A stretch of DNA of 64,000 bases from Rhizobium etli CFN 42 (GTDB lineage: Bacteria; Pseudomonadota; Alphaproteobacteria; Rhizobiales; Rhizobiaceae), in the NCBI RefSeq assembly GCF_000092045.1, contig NC_007766.1:186001-250000 (forward strand), in the 5' to 3' direction. A program made the position numbers and the translations under genes. The notes beneath the pieces are model-generated. The model searched no databases, had not been told where the DNA came from, and worked only from the letters and a program-made list of their open reading frames with translations. The first letter of the stretch is position 1; every line of letters begins with the position of its first letter. Below are positions 26,845 through 37,366 of the stretch, piece after piece.

Positions 26845-28224
26845 ATGCTCGACAAAAGCAATGAACTTACCGCCTGGGACCGCGATCATTTCTTCCATCC
26901 CTCCACCCACATGGGCATGCATGCGCGCGGCGAGACGCCGACGCGCGTCGTCGCCGAAGGGGAAGGCGTCTACATCACCGACACGAGCGGCCGCAAAAGC
27001 CTCGATGCCTTTGCCGGACTTTATTGTGTCAATGTCGGCTACGGCCGCCAGGAGATCGCCGACGCTATCGCCGAACAGGCGAAGAACCTAGCCTATTACC
27101 ACGCCTATGTCGGCCACGGCACGGAAGCATCGATTACGCTTGCGAAAATGATTATCGACCGCGCACCTGCGGGCATGAGCCGCGTCTACTTCGGCCTTTC
27201 CGGCTCGGATGCCAACGAGACCAACATCAAGCTGATCTGGTACTACAACAACATTCTCGGCCGGCCGGAAAAGAAGAAGATCATCTCGCGCTGGCGCGGC
27301 TATCACGGCTCCGGTGTCATGACCGGCAGCCTCACCGGTCTTGCGCTTTTTCACAATGCCTTCGATCTGCCGCGCGCCCCGATCCTCCACACCGAAGCGC
27401 CCTATTATTTCCGCCGGCCTGACCGCTCGATGAGCGAGGAGCAATTCTCGCAATATTGCGCCGACAGACTGGAGGAGATGATTATCGCCGAGGGGCCTGA
27501 CACCATCGCCGCCTTCATCGGCGAACCAATCCTCGGCACCGGCGGCATCGTCCCGCCCCCCCAGGGCTACTGGCCGAAGATCCAGGCCGTGCTCGACAGA
27601 TACGATATCCTGCTGGTCGCCGACGAGGTCGTCACCGGCTTCGGCCGTCTCGGCACGATGTTCGGCTCGGATCACTACGGCATGAAGCCGGACCTGATCA
27701 CCATCGCCAAAGGCCTGACCTCGGCCTATGCTCCGCTTTCCGGCTCGATCGTTTCAACCAAAATATGGCAGGTGCTGGTGCAGGGCTCCGATCAGCTCGG
27801 CGCAATCGGCCATGGCTGGACCTATTCCGCCCATCCGATCTGCGCTGCCGCAGGTATCGCCAATCTGGAATTAATCGACGAACTCGGCATCGTCGACAAT
27901 GCCGGCACGACCGGCAGCTATTTCCGGTCGCAGTTGCAAGAGGCGGTTGGCGGCCATCGGAATGTCGGTGAAGTCCGCGGCGACGGTCTGATGGCCGCTG
28001 TCGAATTCGTCGAGGACAGGGACGACCGCCGGTTCTTCGATCCCGGCCGCAAGATCGGTCCGCAGGTCGCATCCGCCCTACTCGAACGTGGCGTCATCGG
28101 CCGCGCCATGCCGCAGGGCGATATTCTCGGCTTCGCTCCACCACTCTGCCTCACCCGCGAAGAAGCAGACGTCGTCGTCAAGGCGGCTGCGGACGCGATC
28201 GAAAGTGTTTTCAAAACCATCTGA
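26845..28224 (+). CDS. doeD: class III aminotransferase, doeD-like
   Basis: The 459-residue PLP enzyme is of class III (omega-amino acid type). The cofactor Lys lies in [15 protein letters not shown], and the Asp before it in [13 protein letters not shown]. DoeD transfers the amino group of 2,4-diaminobutyrate to give aspartate semialdehyde, which DoeC then oxidises; the rhizobial name is atf. The start at 26845 has an AGGACAGG stretch upstream. The gap to the dehydrogenase gene is 94 bp and to the next oxidoreductase 13 bp. A broader substrate range is possible. Confidence 0.8.
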   Translation: MLDKSNELTAWDRDHFFHPSTHMGMHARGETPTRVVAEGEGVYITDTSGRKSLDAFAGLYCVNVGYGRQEIADAIAEQAKNLAYYHAYVGHGTEASITLAKMIIDRAPAGMSRVYFGLSGSDANETNIKLIWYYNNILGRPEKKKIISRWRGYHGSGVMTGSLTGLALFHNAFDLPRAPILHTEAPYYFRRPDRSMSEEQFSQYCADRLEEMIIAEGPDTIAAFIGEPILGTGGIVPPPQGYWPKIQAVLDRYDILLVADEVVTGFGRLGTMFGSDHYGMKPDLITIAKGLTSAYAPLSGSIVSTKIWQVLVQGSDQLGAIGHGWTYSAHPICAAAGIANLELIDELGIVDNAGTTGSYFRSQLQEAVGGHRNVGEVRGDGLMAAVEFVEDRDDRRFFDPGRKIGPQVASALLERGVIGRAMPQGDILGFAPPLCLTREEADVVVKAAADAIESVFKTI

Positions 28225-28237
28225 GGAGAAGAGCCGC

Positions 28238-29311
28238 ATGACGATCCCGGAAAAGATGGCGGCGGTGTTGCTCACCGGCCATGGCGGCCTGGAAAAGCTC
28301 GTCTACGACAGGGACTTTCCTGTTCCGACACCGGCGGAGGGCGAGGTGCTGATCCGCGTTACCGCCTGCGGCATGAACAATACCGACGTCTGGGTGCGCC
28401 AAGGCGCCTACGGCACAGAGGATGATCCCTCCGCCGTCTCCACCTGGCGCAGGCAGGGCAACACGCTGACCTTCCCGCGCATCCAGGGCACCGATACGGT
28501 CGGTCATATCGTCGGTGCCGGCAAAGGCGTCGATCCGAAGCGCATCGGCGAACGCGTCATGGTCGATTTCTCGATCTACAATCGCGACGACGACAGTCTT
28601 GCCGACATCGATTACATGGGCCACGGGCGGGATGGCGGCTACGCCGAATATATGGTGCTGCCTGCCGAGAACGCCCATGTCGTCGCGACCGATCTGACCG
28701 ATATCGAGCTCGCCACTTTCTGCTGCGCCTATCTCACAGGCGAACGGATGCTGGAACGGGCAAGGCTTGCCGCCGGCGAACGCGTTCTCGTCACCGGCGC
28801 TTCCGGCGGCGTCGGTTCAGCGATCATCCAGCTCGCCCGTGCCCGCGGCGCCATCCCGATCGCGGTCGCAGGCCCAGGCAAAGAGGCGGCGATGCTCGAG
28901 ATCGGCGCCGAAGCGGTCGTCACTCGCGGCAAGGGCGATCTGGTCGAAGCCGTCCATTCGGCAAGCCGCGGACAGCCGATCGATGTCGTCGCCGATCTCG
29001 TCGGCGGGCCGCTGTTCAACGATCTCCTGAAGATCCTGCGTCCCGAGGGCCGTTACACGACGGCCGGCGCGATCGCCGGGCCCGTCGTCCAGCTCGACCT
29101 CAGGACCATGTACCTGAAGCATTTGGAACTGCATGGATCGAGCCAGGGAAGCCGCGCCGACTTCCACCGGCTGGTCGGCTATATCGAAAACCGCAAGATC
29201 CGGCCGCTCGTCGGCGGTGTTTATCCGCTGTCGGAATTTCATCGCGCCCAGACCGATTTCATGGCGAAGAACTTCGTCGGCAAATTGGTCGTGGTACCCG
29301 ACCAGAGATAG
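28238..29311 (+). CDS. MDR-family alcohol dehydrogenase/quinone oxidoreductase
   Basis: The 357-residue medium-chain dehydrogenase/reductase has an N-terminal GroES-like domain (VTACGMNNTDVWVRQGAYG) and a Rossmann motif GASGGVGSAIIQLA. The structural-zinc cysteine quartet is not visible, which favours a quinone-reductase or zinc-poor subtype. It starts 13 bp after doeD behind an AGGAGAAGAG site, so it is probably co-transcribed. A role in oxidising hydroxyectoine or in semialdehyde turnover is possible but not shown. Confidence 0.8.
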   Translation: MTIPEKMAAVLLTGHGGLEKLVYDRDFPVPTPAEGEVLIRVTACGMNNTDVWVRQGAYGTEDDPSAVSTWRRQGNTLTFPRIQGTDTVGHIVGAGKGVDPKRIGERVMVDFSIYNRDDDSLADIDYMGHGRDGGYAEYMVLPAENAHVVATDLTDIELATFCCAYLTGERMLERARLAAGERVLVTGASGGVGSAIIQLARARGAIPIAVAGPGKEAAMLEIGAEAVVTRGKGDLVEAVHSASRGQPIDVVADLVGGPLFNDLLKILRPEGRYTTAGAIAGPVVQLDLRTMYLKHLELHGSSQGSRADFHRLVGYIENRKIRPLVGGVYPLSEFHRAQTDFMAKNFVGKLVVVPDQR

Positions 29312-29369
29312 TGCGCTTCCCCGATCACGCCGCCGGCGAACCTTATCGGTTTAGCGGCGTTTCACGGCC

Positions 29370-29762
29370 ATGGACACCGCCAAAACCACATATCTCACCC
29401 CTGCCGAACTCGCGCGAATTCGCCGCGCTGCTGGCATAGCCCGTCTGATGGATACCGCCGTCCGATTGCCGGTCGTCGGCGTGCGGATCGGCGCGGACTC
29501 GGTCCTCGGCCTTATCCCCGCTGTCGGCGACATTGCCGGATCCCTGATCGGTCTTTTCATCATCGACGAGGCAAGGCGGCTCGGCCTTCCCGCCCACAAA
29601 CTCGCCCGCATGGCGGTTAACCTCGGCGTCGACGCCGCCTGCGGCACGGTTCCCCTGATCGGCGATATTTTCGACGTCTATTTCAAATCTCACCGCCGCA
29701 ACGTCGGCATCATCCTCGACCACTTCGGGGTGAGCGAGGACGATCTGAACCGGCGGATCTGA
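29370..29762 (+). CDS. DUF4112 membrane-associated protein
   Basis: The 130-residue product matches DUF4112, with two hydrophobic segments around VLGLIPAVGDIAGSLIGLFI and MAVNLGVDAACGTVPLIGDI, and the family's repeated GxIPxxGDI pattern. The final part (FDVYFKSHRRNVGIILDHF) is also typical. Function is unknown; it is likely an inner-membrane protein. It lies 58 bp after the oxidoreductase gene and converges with thuB. Confidence 0.8.
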   Translation: MDTAKTTYLTPAELARIRRAAGIARLMDTAVRLPVVGVRIGADSVLGLIPAVGDIAGSLIGLFIIDEARRLGLPAHKLARMAVNLGVDAACGTVPLIGDIFDVYFKSHRRNVGIILDHFGVSEDDLNRRI

Positions 29763-29807
29763 CGCCGAGCAATCTGCAGAAGCCGCCCATGACCGTAGCG
29801 TCTTTGC

Positions 29808-30845
29808 CTAAAGATCGGTCAAAGCGCCCGCCGTCTTCACGGCGTGATCAAGGACGAACTGCAGCTTGGCGGCGTGGCCGAAGCCCGGCTCATCCGGCTG
29901 CCCCTTTTGCACGGCGTTTGCAAATCGCTGGAAATTCGTGAGGACCGGTTTGACTTCAATCGTACGCCAGATCGCCTTGTCGGCATCTGCGCCTTCACAG
30001 GTCCTGAGGGTGGAGCCTTCAGGCGTGTGCACCACCTCCAGGGCACCCTTGTCTCCATGCAGGCGCAGGCGCAGTTCGTTCAGATGGCCGGTCGCCCAGC
30101 GCGTCGCATGGATGACGCCGGCGGCACCGTTTTCGAGTTCGGCCATCATCAGGAAACTGTCGTTTGCGTCGAGATCATACTCGCCGATGCGGTTTCCGGG
30201 GCTCTTGTCGAACACCTTGAGATGCGATGCCGCCGCCTTGACGTCGCTTCCCGCGGCAAAAACCGCGAAATCGAGAATGTGGATACCGACATCGCCCAGC
30301 ACGCCGTTGGAGCCGTGCTTCGTCGACAGTCGCCAGAGCCATTGCGATTCCTTGGTCCAGTCGCCCCAGGCCTTCGAGACCAGCCAGCTCTGCAGATAGG
30401 ACGCTTCGAAGTGGCGGATCGCGCCGAGACGCCCGTCAAGCACCATCTTGCGCGCGGCTTGCAGCGGCGCCACGTTCCGATAGGTCAGGTTGACCATCGT
30501 GACCTTGCCGGATGCCGCGGCCGCATCGGCCATTTCCTTGGCTTCGCGGTAGTTGACCGCCAGCGGCTTCTCGCAGAGGACATGCTTGCCTGCGGCGAGT
30601 AACTTCATCGTCGTGGAATAGTGCGCGCGATCCGGCGTGACATTGGTGACGGCGTCAAACTCTCCCCAGGCAAGGGCGTCATCGAGCGACGTGAACGTCA
30701 GCGGGATAGTATGCCTGAGCGCGAAGGCCCGCAGCCGAACCTCGTCCGTATCGACGGCAGCAACAATTTTGACGCCGGCGATCTCCGAAAAATGCATGGC
30801 ATGGGTATTTGCCCATCCTCCAGTACCGAGAATGATCAAGCGCAT
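29808..30845 (-). CDS. thuB: Gfo/Idh/MocA oxidoreductase, trehalose catabolism
   Basis: The 345-residue NAD(P)-dependent sugar oxidoreductase has a Rossmann motif LGTGGWANTHAM at the N-terminus and the family EKPLAVNYREAKEMAD motif. ThuB works with ThuA in converting trehalose and related disaccharides to 3-keto sugars in rhizobia. I use the ATG at 30845 behind GAGGA; the frame extends to 30941 but that part overlaps non-family sequence. It is the last gene of thuEFGKAB. Confidence 0.87.
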   Translation of the reverse strand: MRLIILGTGGWANTHAMHFSEIAGVKIVAAVDTDEVRLRAFALRHTIPLTFTSLDDALAWGEFDAVTNVTPDRAHYSTTMKLLAAGKHVLCEKPLAVNYREAKEMADAAAASGKVTMVNLTYRNVAPLQAARKMVLDGRLGAIRHFEASYLQSWLVSKAWGDWTKESQWLWRLSTKHGSNGVLGDVGIHILDFAVFAAGSDVKAAASHLKVFDKSPGNRIGEYDLDANDSFLMMAELENGAAGVIHATRWATGHLNELRLRLHGDKGALEVVHTPEGSTLRTCEGADADKAIWRTIEVKPVLTNFQRFANAVQKGQPDEPGFGHAAKLQFVLDHAVKTAGALTDL

Positions 30846-30944
30846 TCTTATGTCCTCATCGTTATCCATCAAAGCGTGAGCGGCCGCGAGATCATCGCGG
30901 CGTCTTGCGGGGCCAAACGGCCCCGTGCCCACGGCATTCATCTG

Positions 30945-31730
30945 TTATCGGTAGCCGGCTTCGCCGGCCTGGTGCAGTTTGGGGCCGCGTTCGACGATCG
31001 GCTCCAATGCCTTTTCCACCGGCACATTTGGAGCGTCGGTAATGCCAGTCAACGCGCCTTCAGGGTTGTAGGCCCACTTGACGCCGTTGATCAGCACCTT
31101 CTGCACCGTAGCGTCGTGATAGGTCGGATAGGTCTCATGGCCCGGGCGGAAATAGAAAATGTTGCCGGCGCCGCGGCGCCAGGTCAGGCCCGAGCGGAAC
31201 ACTTCCCCGCCCTGGAACCAGGAGATGAACACCGTTTCGAGCGGCTCGGGCACCGAGAACTGCTCGCCATACATTTCCTCGTTCTCCAGCTCGAAATGCT
31301 CGCCGATGCCGGCGGCGATCGGATGGCGCGGGTTGATCGTCCACAGCCGCTCGCGCTCGCCCGCCTCGCGCCATTTCAGCGCGCAGGGCGTGCCCATCAG
31401 CCGCTTGAAGATCTTTGAGAAATGACCGGAATGCAGCACCAGCAGGCCCATGCCCTCCCAGACGCGCTTGGCGACGCGCTCGACGACGACATCGGAGACC
31501 GCGCCGTGATCCTTGTGGCCCCACCAGGTCAGGACGTCGGTCTCGGCAAGGCGGGCTTCGCTCAATCCGTGCTCCGGCTCCTGCAGTGTCGCCGTGGTCG
31601 CCGAGATGCCAGGATCGGCATTCAGCGCATTGGCGATCGTCGTATGCATGCCTTCCGGATAAATGCCCCGGACGATCGCATTGGTATTCTCGTGGATGTT
31701 TTCACCCCACACAACGGTGCGTATGGTCAC
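30945..31730 (-). CDS. thuA: trehalose utilisation protein ThuA
   Basis: The 261-residue ThuA-domain protein has a class I glutamine amidotransferase-like fold. Recognised segments are [34 protein letters not shown] and [18 protein letters not shown]. With ThuB it forms 3-ketotrehalose from trehalose, and it accepts sucrose and maltose in S. meliloti; the catalytic details belong to the family literature. It sits between thuK and thuB in the usual order. Confidence 0.9.
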   Translation of the reverse strand: MTIRTVVWGENIHENTNAIVRGIYPEGMHTTIANALNADPGISATTATLQEPEHGLSEARLAETDVLTWWGHKDHGAVSDVVVERVAKRVWEGMGLLVLHSGHFSKIFKRLMGTPCALKWREAGERERLWTINPRHPIAAGIGEHFELENEEMYGEQFSVPEPLETVFISWFQGGEVFRSGLTWRRGAGNIFYFRPGHETYPTYHDATVQKVLINGVKWAYNPEGALTGITDAPNVPVEKALEPIVERGPKLHQAGEAGYR

Positions 31731-31790
31731 GTCTTTTCTCCTTGTATTGAAAGCGGATCGAGCCCGGACGGGACATCGATGCCTGAAAGA

Positions 31791-32816
31791 TCAGGCAGCC
31801 CGCATGGATTCACGTTCGAGCGCCCGGCCCGACCGGTCAAAACGGTGGATGTGACCGGCAAGTGGCGCGAGGCCAAGCGTCTGGCCCGGCTCATGACGCG
31901 AGACGCCGGCCTCCCGCACGACAAGCGGCTCATCCGCCCCGATATCCAAGTAAACGAAGCTATCCGAGCCGAGAATTTCGGAATGGATGACCGTGCCGCT
32001 CCAAACCGGCGACTCGGCCGTTATGCGCACATGCTCCGCGCGTACACCGATCGTATGGCTGTCATAGGGCTGCGCCAGCCCGCCAGATAGAAAGTTCATT
32101 TTCGGCGAACCGATGAAGCCGGCAACGAAGACCGAATTCGGGTTTTCGTAAAGCTCCAGCGGCGTGCCGATCTGCTCGACGACGCCATCCCTCAGCACGC
32201 AGATCCGATCGGCCAGCGTCATGGCCTCGACCTGATCATGCGTGACATAGATCATCGTCGTGCCGTGCATGCTGCGATGAAGCTTGGCGATCTCAAGCCT
32301 CGTCGCGACTCGAAGCGCCGCATCGAGGTTAGACAGCGGTTCGTCGAAGAGAAAGACCTTGGGATCGCGCACGATCGCCCGGCCGATTGCGACGCGCTGA
32401 CGCTGTCCGCCGGAAAGCTGTCGCGGCAAGCGGTCCAGGTAGGATGAGAGCTGCAGCATACCGGCCGCCTGCTCAACGCGCTGGCGGCATTCGTCTCTGT
32501 TGCTCCCGGAAAGCTTCATGCCGAAAGACATGTTGTCGAAGACAGTCATATGCGGGTAGAGCGCATAGGACTGGAACACCATCGCAATCCCTCTCTTCGA
32601 CGGCGCGTGCCGATTTACGGTCTCGTTGTCGAAGGAAAGCGTTCCCGAGGTGATATCCTCGAGCCCGGAGATGAGCCGCAGCAGTGTGGACTTGCCGCAT
32701 CCGGACGGCCCGACGAACACCATGAACTCGCCCCTGCGGATGTCCATCGTCACGCCCTTGATCACCTCGAAAGCGCCGAAGCTCTTGCGGATATTCTCCA
32801 GTCGGATCTCTGCCAT
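31791..32816 (-). CDS. thuK: trehalose-type ABC transporter ATP-binding protein
   Basis: The 341-residue MalK/UgpC-type ATPase has Walker A GPSGCGKST (about 36-44), signature LSGGQRQRVAIGRAI and Walker B VFLFDEPLSNLDA. A C-terminal TOBE/regulatory domain begins near residue 235 (FIGSPKMNFL). It energises ThuF/ThuG. Confidence 0.9.
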   Translation of the reverse strand: MAEIRLENIRKSFGAFEVIKGVTMDIRRGEFMVFVGPSGCGKSTLLRLISGLEDITSGTLSFDNETVNRHAPSKRGIAMVFQSYALYPHMTVFDNMSFGMKLSGSNRDECRQRVEQAAGMLQLSSYLDRLPRQLSGGQRQRVAIGRAIVRDPKVFLFDEPLSNLDAALRVATRLEIAKLHRSMHGTTMIYVTHDQVEAMTLADRICVLRDGVVEQIGTPLELYENPNSVFVAGFIGSPKMNFLSGGLAQPYDSHTIGVRAEHVRITAESPVWSGTVIHSEILGSDSFVYLDIGADEPLVVREAGVSRHEPGQTLGLAPLAGHIHRFDRSGRALERESMRAA

Positions 32817-32827
32817 GTCCTACTCCC

Positions 32828-33657
<830 letters not shown>

Positions 33658-33658
<1 letters not shown>

Positions 33659-34644
33659 CAGCGTTCCTCCCCGCCGAGCTTGACGCGGCCGAGCCAGATA
33701 TAGAAGACGGTGACGGAGGCGATGATGAGGAAAAGCACCGTAGACGCGGTGGCGCCATAGGCGAACTTGTCGAAGTCGAACAGGTTCTCGCGCGCCATGA
33801 CCGACATGGTCTTCGTCTGGGCATTGTTGGGCGTCAGAACATAGATCAGATCGAAGATGCGCATCGCATCCAGCATCCGGAAAATCACGGCAACCATGAT
33901 GGCAGGCCGGATCAGCGGCAGCGTCAGACGCCAGAAAACCTTGATCGGATTGACGCCATCGATCTTGGCCGCTTCATAGATATCCCCGGGCACCATCTGC
34001 AGCCCGGCAAGGATCAGAAGCGCCATGAAGGGCGTCGTCTTCCAGACGTCGACGATCAACACGGCGACCATCGCCGTTTCGGGATTAGCGGTCCAGGCGA
34101 TCTTCTCGGTGATCAGGCCGAAGCCGAGCAGAATATCATTGAGAATGCCGAACTGGTCGTTGAGCATCCAGGCCCACATCTTGGCCGAAACGATGGTCGG
34201 TATCGCCCAGGGAATGAGGATTGCAGCCCGAACGATTCCACGTCCGACGAACTGAGCGTTCAGCACCAGCGCGACGATCAAGCCGAGCATCGTCTCAATC
34301 GCGACGGAAAGGACGGTGAATTTGGCCGTGTTCCAGACGGCATTCCACCAGACCGGATCGGCAAGCAGACCCCGATAGACGGTCTTCCCGCTCTTCAGCG
34401 TCACCCACGACAGATAATTGGCAAAGCCGACGAATTGCGCATTGCCAAGGTCGTTGAGCGACGCATTCGTAAAGCTGAAATAGATCGTTCTGAAGAGCGG
34501 CCAGCCAGCGACGATTGCCAGGCTCAACAGCGTCGGCGCCAGAAACACCCAGGCCGATCGAATACGCTCGGATCGCAGCTCCGTAGAAGCTCTGAGCTTG
34601 GAAATCCTTGGTTCAACTGCTTGCGAAACTACGATTTCAGTCAT
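33658..34644 (-). CDS. thuF: trehalose-type ABC transporter permease
   Basis: The 328-residue MalF-type permease has a hydrophilic N-terminal tail of about 30 residues, six or more helices and an EAA loop (DIYEAAKIDGVNPIKVFWRL). It lies downstream of the thuE hairpin. Confidence 0.9.
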
Positions 34645-34671
34645 GAAACGCCTCCCCGGTTGCTCGTCCGA

Positions 34672-34707
34672 AACCGGGCCGGCGGCTTCACAGCCGCCGG
34701 CCCGGTT
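34672..34707 (-). terminator. 16-bp stem-loop between thuE and thuF
   Basis: AACCGGGCCGGCGGCT (34672-34687) and its exact complement (34692-34707) flank a TCAC loop, 2 bp after the thuE stop. The very strong stem probably protects or partly terminates the message so that binding protein exceeds permease. Confidence 0.65.
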
Positions 34708-34708
34708 C

Positions 34709-35974
34709 TTACCAGGCGTCGCCCTTGAGGGTCGTCAGGTCGGCTTCGAGAAGCTCGAGGTTCTCGGCGGCCGAGCCGCTGCCGGACAGCGTGTTGTGCA
34801 CGGCCGTCCAGAACTTCGAGGACACTTCGTTGTACTTGACCTTGGCGGTCGCCGAAGGACGCGGCACCGCGTTCTGGAAAATAGGCTTCCAGTTGGGCAT
34901 GAAGGGCTGCGCGGCGGCAATATCCTTGTCGTCATAAAGGTCGGTCAGTGTCGGCAGATTGGACAGCTCGATGGCGCGCGCCTTTTGCACGTCCTTCGAC
35001 GCCAGGAATTTGACGAGCGCGATGGCTGCTTCCTGTTTTTCCGAATATTTCGACACCGCCAGGTTCCAACCGCCGAGTGTCGAGGATGGCTTGTCCCCGG
35101 CGGCCGCAACCGGCAGCGTCATCACGTCGAACTTGCCCTTCACGGCACTGTCGGCACCATTGCCGAGGGCATAGGCATAGGGCCAGTTGCGCATGAAGAC
35201 GGCGTTGCCTGTCTGCCAAACACCGCGCGATTCTTCTTCCTGATATGCGAGCACGCCCGGCGGTGAGATCGTTCCGATCCAGCCCTTGGCGCGTTCAAGC
35301 GCTGCCGCCGCCTTCTCGTTGTTGATCGAAATTGTCCCGTCTGGCTCGACAATCTGGCCGCCGCCCGACGACTTTACCCATTCCAGCGCGTTGCAGGTCA
35401 GCCCTTCATAGGAGTTGCCCTGGAAGACGTAGCCCCAAAGGTCCTTCTGTCCGGCCTGGCGTTCCTTATCCTGAACTTCCTTGGCGGTCGCGGCCATCTC
35501 GTCCCAGGTCTTTGGCGGCAGCTTGCCGTATTTTTCAAGCAGGTCCTTCCGGTAAAACAGCGCGGGAGCATCTGTAAACAGCGGCAGCGCCACCAGTCGG
35601 CCGTTGACCGTCTGCGAGGCAATGATCGACGGGAAGAACTGGCCTGCTACATCTTTGGTAGCTTCCTTCAGATCGATGAACTGGTCTGCAAGCTGCGGCG
35701 CCCAGATAACGTCGGTCTGATAGACGTCGATGTCCTTGTTTCCGGCGGCTAGCCACAGGCGATATTGGGAGAACTGCTCGCTGCTCGACGAGGGCATGGT
35801 GACGAGTTTGACCTGATTGCCGGTCTCCTTCCCGAAAATCGCCAGCTGCTTATTGAGGAATTCGACGTTTTTCCCGGTGGTGTTGGCGGCAAATGAAATT
35901 TCGGCGGCATGGATCGAACCAGCGATGGCGATGGCCAGGCCGAGCGCCGACAAGCCTAAAGCAAACTTTTTCAT
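34709..35974 (-). CDS. thuE: trehalose-type periplasmic binding protein
   Basis: The 421-residue family-1 (MalE-like) solute-binding protein has a signal peptide (MKKFALGLSALGLAIAIAG, cleavage after SIHA-AEISF). The mature lobes include LVTMPSSSSEQFSQYRLWL and the GGWNLAVSKYSEKQEAAIAL hinge region. It captures trehalose, maltose or sucrose in S. meliloti. It is the first gene of the operon, divergent from thuR across a 271-bp region with LacI-type operators. Confidence 0.9.
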   Translation of the reverse strand: MKKFALGLSALGLAIAIAGSIHAAEISFAANTTGKNVEFLNKQLAIFGKETGNQVKLVTMPSSSSEQFSQYRLWLAAGNKDIDVYQTDVIWAPQLADQFIDLKEATKDVAGQFFPSIIASQTVNGRLVALPLFTDAPALFYRKDLLEKYGKLPPKTWDEMAATAKEVQDKERQAGQKDLWGYVFQGNSYEGLTCNALEWVKSSGGGQIVEPDGTISINNEKAAAALERAKGWIGTISPPGVLAYQEEESRGVWQTGNAVFMRNWPYAYALGNGADSAVKGKFDVMTLPVAAAGDKPSSTLGGWNLAVSKYSEKQEAAIALVKFLASKDVQKARAIELSNLPTLTDLYDDKDIAAAQPFMPNWKPIFQNAVPRPSATAKVKYNEVSSKFWTAVHNTLSGSGSAAENLELLEADLTTLKGDAW

Positions 35975-35988
35975 GATCTCCTCCCAGA

Positions 35989-36006
35989 AATTGAAATCGA
36001 TTTGGA
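35989..36006. promoter_or_regulatory. second ThuR operator candidate, imperfect
   Basis: AATTGAAATCGATTTGGA matches the perfect palindrome at 36149 over its left 15 bases, then diverges. It lies about 15 bp upstream of the thuE start, a good position for repression. Confidence 0.6.
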
Positions 36007-36148
36007 CAACAGAACATTGCAGAAGGCTTGAAGGGCGTCAAGCCGCCAAATGAACCCTTCACAGTTGTGAGTTATTGGCCAAATTGGGGTCATATGCAGC
36101 TTAAGAGGAAAATTGAAGGCCCCACAAGGCCACGTCTCAGGCAGACTT

Positions 36149-36168
36149 AATTGAAATCGATTTCAATT
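36149..36168. promoter_or_regulatory. ThuR operator, perfect 20-bp palindrome
   Basis: The site is a perfect palindrome with a central ATCGAT (half-site AATTGAAATC), the CG-centred form preferred by LacI-family repressors. It lies between divergent thuE and thuR. Confidence 0.75.
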
Positions 36169-36245
36169 ATCATCTGATTGGCCACGTGCCCGTTGCGCAT
36201 CGCCAACGCATCGTCCATTGATTGCCTGGACAAAGAAGACATCCG

Positions 36246-37259
36246 ATGAAACTTCGTGAATTTGCAAAGCAGCTTGGGCTTTCTCCGACGACGGTCAGCC
36301 GTGCGCTCAGCGGCTACCCGGAGGTCAGCGAAGCCACGCGTGCCCGGGTTGCAAGCGAAGCAACGCGGCTTGGCTATCGCCCCGATATCAATGCCGTGCG
36401 GCTAAAGACCGGAAGAGCCGGAGCGATCGGCGTGATGATGGCGCGGTCGGGAGAAATCCATTTCGCTGAATTCATGTCGGGCATGGCGCAGCGCCTGGAA
36501 ACGGCCGATACCGATATTCTCATCACGCCCATCACCGCGCATAATGACGACGACGAGATCCAGGCCTACAGACGCCTGGTCGAAAGCCGCCGCGTGGATG
36601 CAGTGATCATTCACTCACCTCGTCCTCGGGACCCGCGGATCGAGATGCTGAGTAGCCTGCGTCTGCCTTTCCTGGTTCACGGCCGGTCGGAGACGGAGCA
36701 CGTTCACGCCTGGCTTGATATCGATAATGAAAATGCGGTGCGCAGGTCCACCGAACACCTGCTCGATCTCGGGCACCGCCGCATCGCCATGATCAATGGC
36801 CTCAGGGGCAAGACTTATTCGATCCATCGCGAACAGGGTTTTCGGCTCGCCCATCAGGAGCGTGGACTCATCGCCGACCCCAACATGATGATCTGCGATA
36901 AATTCTCCGACGAGAGCGGCTTTCGCCATGCCCGCTCCTTCCTCGAGAGAGCAAATGCACCGACCGCCATCGTCGCCGGTTCCACGATGACGGCGCTTGG
37001 GGTTTACCGCGCCGTCCGCTCGCTCGGGATGACGGTGGGACAGGATGTTTCCGTCATCGCCCATGACGACGTCTTCCCTTATCTGACGGCCGAAAACATG
37101 GTGCCGTCGCTCTCGACAACCCGATCTTCCATGCGTGCTGCGGGCACACGCTGCGCCGAACTGACGCTGCAGCTGATCGCCGGACGCGCCGCTGAGGAGG
37201 TCCATGAATTATGGCCGGTCGAGCTGATCCTACGAGAAAGCACTGCGCCGCCGCGCTGA
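36246..37259 (+). CDS. thuR: LacI-family repressor of the thu operon
   Basis: The 337-residue product has an N-terminal LacI helix-turn-helix (MKLREFAKQLGLSPTTVSRA, then LSGYPEVSEATRARVASEA) and a periplasmic-binding-like sensor domain with a RIAMINGLRGKTYSIHREQG segment. I use the ATG at 36246, where LacI homology begins; a TTG at 36222 is possible. It is divergent from thuE and is expected to release its operators when trehalose-type sugars are present. Confidence 0.9.
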   Translation: MKLREFAKQLGLSPTTVSRALSGYPEVSEATRARVASEATRLGYRPDINAVRLKTGRAGAIGVMMARSGEIHFAEFMSGMAQRLETADTDILITPITAHNDDDEIQAYRRLVESRRVDAVIIHSPRPRDPRIEMLSSLRLPFLVHGRSETEHVHAWLDIDNENAVRRSTEHLLDLGHRRIAMINGLRGKTYSIHREQGFRLAHQERGLIADPNMMICDKFSDESGFRHARSFLERANAPTAIVAGSTMTALGVYRAVRSLGMTVGQDVSVIAHDDVFPYLTAENMVPSLSTTRSSMRAAGTRCAELTLQLIAGRAAEEVHELWPVELILRESTAPPR

Positions 37260-37366
37260 CTGGGCGGCTCCTGTCGCCGAGACCTTTCGTCCAGCCGCCA
37301 ATCGGACTGGAAGCAGGTGAGTTTACCAGATGAGGCAACGGCGCAACTGCGCTGTAGCTGGGGCCT

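Noticed and set aside
36352-36368. GTTGC/GCAAC palindrome as a possible parS site
   Set aside because: It is 17 bp rather than the 16-bp parS form, lies inside thuR and is probably coding coincidence.
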